Made by a program: the position numbers and the translations under genes. Below, piece by piece: positions 20,504 to 21,141 of a stretch of DNA of 21,141 nucleotides (positions are counted from its first letter, which is position 1; each line of letters starts with the position of its first letter). The stretch comes from Geosiphon pyriformis (taxonomy: Eukaryota > Glomeromycota > Glomeromycetes > Archaeosporales > Geosiphonaceae): contig JAAOMT010000063.1 in the NCBI GenBank assembly GCA_016748015.1, forward strand, positions 1,733 to 22,873, given 5' to 3'. A model generated the notes under the pieces. It had not been told where the DNA came from. It did not search any database and saw nothing but the letters and a program-made list of their open reading frames with translations.

Positions 20504-21141
20504 TTAGGGATATTTATAGGGATAGGGATAGAGTTAGGAATATTTATAGGAATAGGAATATTTATAAGGATAGGAATAAGGATAGAGATAGGGATAGGGA
20601 TAGGGATATTTATAAGAATATTTATAGGGATATTTATAAGGATAGGGATAGGGTTAGGGATAGGGATAGGGATAGGGATATTTATAAGAATATTTATAGG
20701 GATATTTATAGGGTTAGGGATAGGGATATTTATAGGGATAGGGATATTTATAGGGATAGGGATAGGGATAGGGATAGGGATATTTATAGGGATATTTATA
20801 GGGATAGGGATAGGGATAGGGATAGGGATATTTATAGGGATATTTATAGGGATAGGGATAGGGATATTTATAGGGATAGGGATATTTATAGGGATAGGGA
20901 TAGGGATATTTATAGGGATAGGGATAGGGATATTTATAGGGATATTTATAGGGATAGGAATAGGGATAGGGATAGGGATAGGGATATTTATAGGGATATT
21001 TATAGGGATAGGGTTAGGGTTAGGGTTAGGGTTAGGGATAGGGATAGGGATAGGGATAGGGATAGGGATAGGGATAGGGATAGGGATAGGGATAGGGATA
21101 GGGATAGGGATAGGGATAGGGATAGGGATAGGGATAGGAGA
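20504..21141 (+). repeat. Telomere-like hexamer array (ATAGGG / ATATTT / TTAGGG)
   Basis: From TTAGGG at 20504 to the window end, every unit is six bases long and the register never changes. I checked it at each 60-base line. Main units are ATAGGG, ATATTT (22 counted, none adjacent to another ATATTT) and a few TTAGGG. Units such as ATAGGA, ATAAGG, ATAGAG and ATAAGA occur mainly in the inner 200 bases. The outermost ~100 bases are almost pure ATAGGG. The G-rich strand runs 5' to 3' outward, as at a right-hand chromosome end. It may be real telomere or subtelomere, or partly a base-calling artefact. Confidence 0.8.
21014..21037 (+). repeat. Island of four canonical TTAGGG units
   Basis: Four consecutive TTAGGG units lie within ATAGGG sequence, in the same six-base register. 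Single TTAGGG units also occur at 20504, 20654 and 20714. TTAGGG is the common fungal telomere repeat, so this supports a telomeric origin for the surrounding variant units. Confidence 0.75.

Noticed and set aside
20504-21141. CRISPR-like or ordinary satellite array
   Set aside because: There are no spacers. The unit is six bases with G-rich strand orientation and includes exact TTAGGG units, which fits a telomere-type repeat.

Overview
The window reads as a fungal chromosome end with no intact gene and no recognisable host gene. It is made of decayed retrotransposons and finishes in a telomere-type hexamer array whose G-rich strand runs toward the right-hand end. The very high AT content, scarcity of CpG, and the particular LINE and gag-pol families resemble, from memory of such proteins, arbuscular mycorrhizal fungi (Glomeromycotina, such as Rhizophagus or Gigaspora). 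That assignment is an inference from recall; no database search was run.

Layout: 1-597 is AT-rich flank with small palindromes. 598-7516 (+) is LINE A, a nearly full-length two-ORF non-LTR retrotransposon: ORF1 with an RRM-like fold and a CCHC knuckle, then ORF2 with endonuclease, reverse transcriptase, RNase H and a C-terminal region, ending in an A-rich tail. 7517-13285 (-) is LINE B, a related but far more AT-drifted copy whose last ~1 kb (in its own orientation) is missing exactly where LINE A ends. About 45 bases beyond its 5' end, LINE C (13330 to ~14545, +) starts in the opposite direction. It holds only the first part of ORF1 and belongs to the same subfamily as LINE B. A Ty3/gypsy-like element follows (14596-20503, +): a 5' LTR, a gag with a CCHC knuckle, an aspartic protease, a Cys-rich module, a dUTPase and the start of a reverse transcriptase. 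It stops inside RT motif A, where the telomere-like array begins (20504-21141).

Decay: the elements are aligned here by protein similarity and are all dead. In LINE A the reading frames survive almost end to end (ORF1 has frameshifts only in its N-terminal T runs, ORF2 has one frameshift). Nearly all interruptions are stop codons of the kind produced by C-to-T or G-to-A change at Gln, Trp and Arg codons. LINE B has gone much further in the same direction.

The terminal array is the most unusual part. It stays in exact six-base register for ~638 bases but mixes ATAGGG with ATATTT and only a few TTAGGG units. I found no evidence for a new defence, biosynthetic or regulatory system. The interest lies in the chromosome end, the nested and head-to-head retroelements, and the extra modules in the gypsy element.
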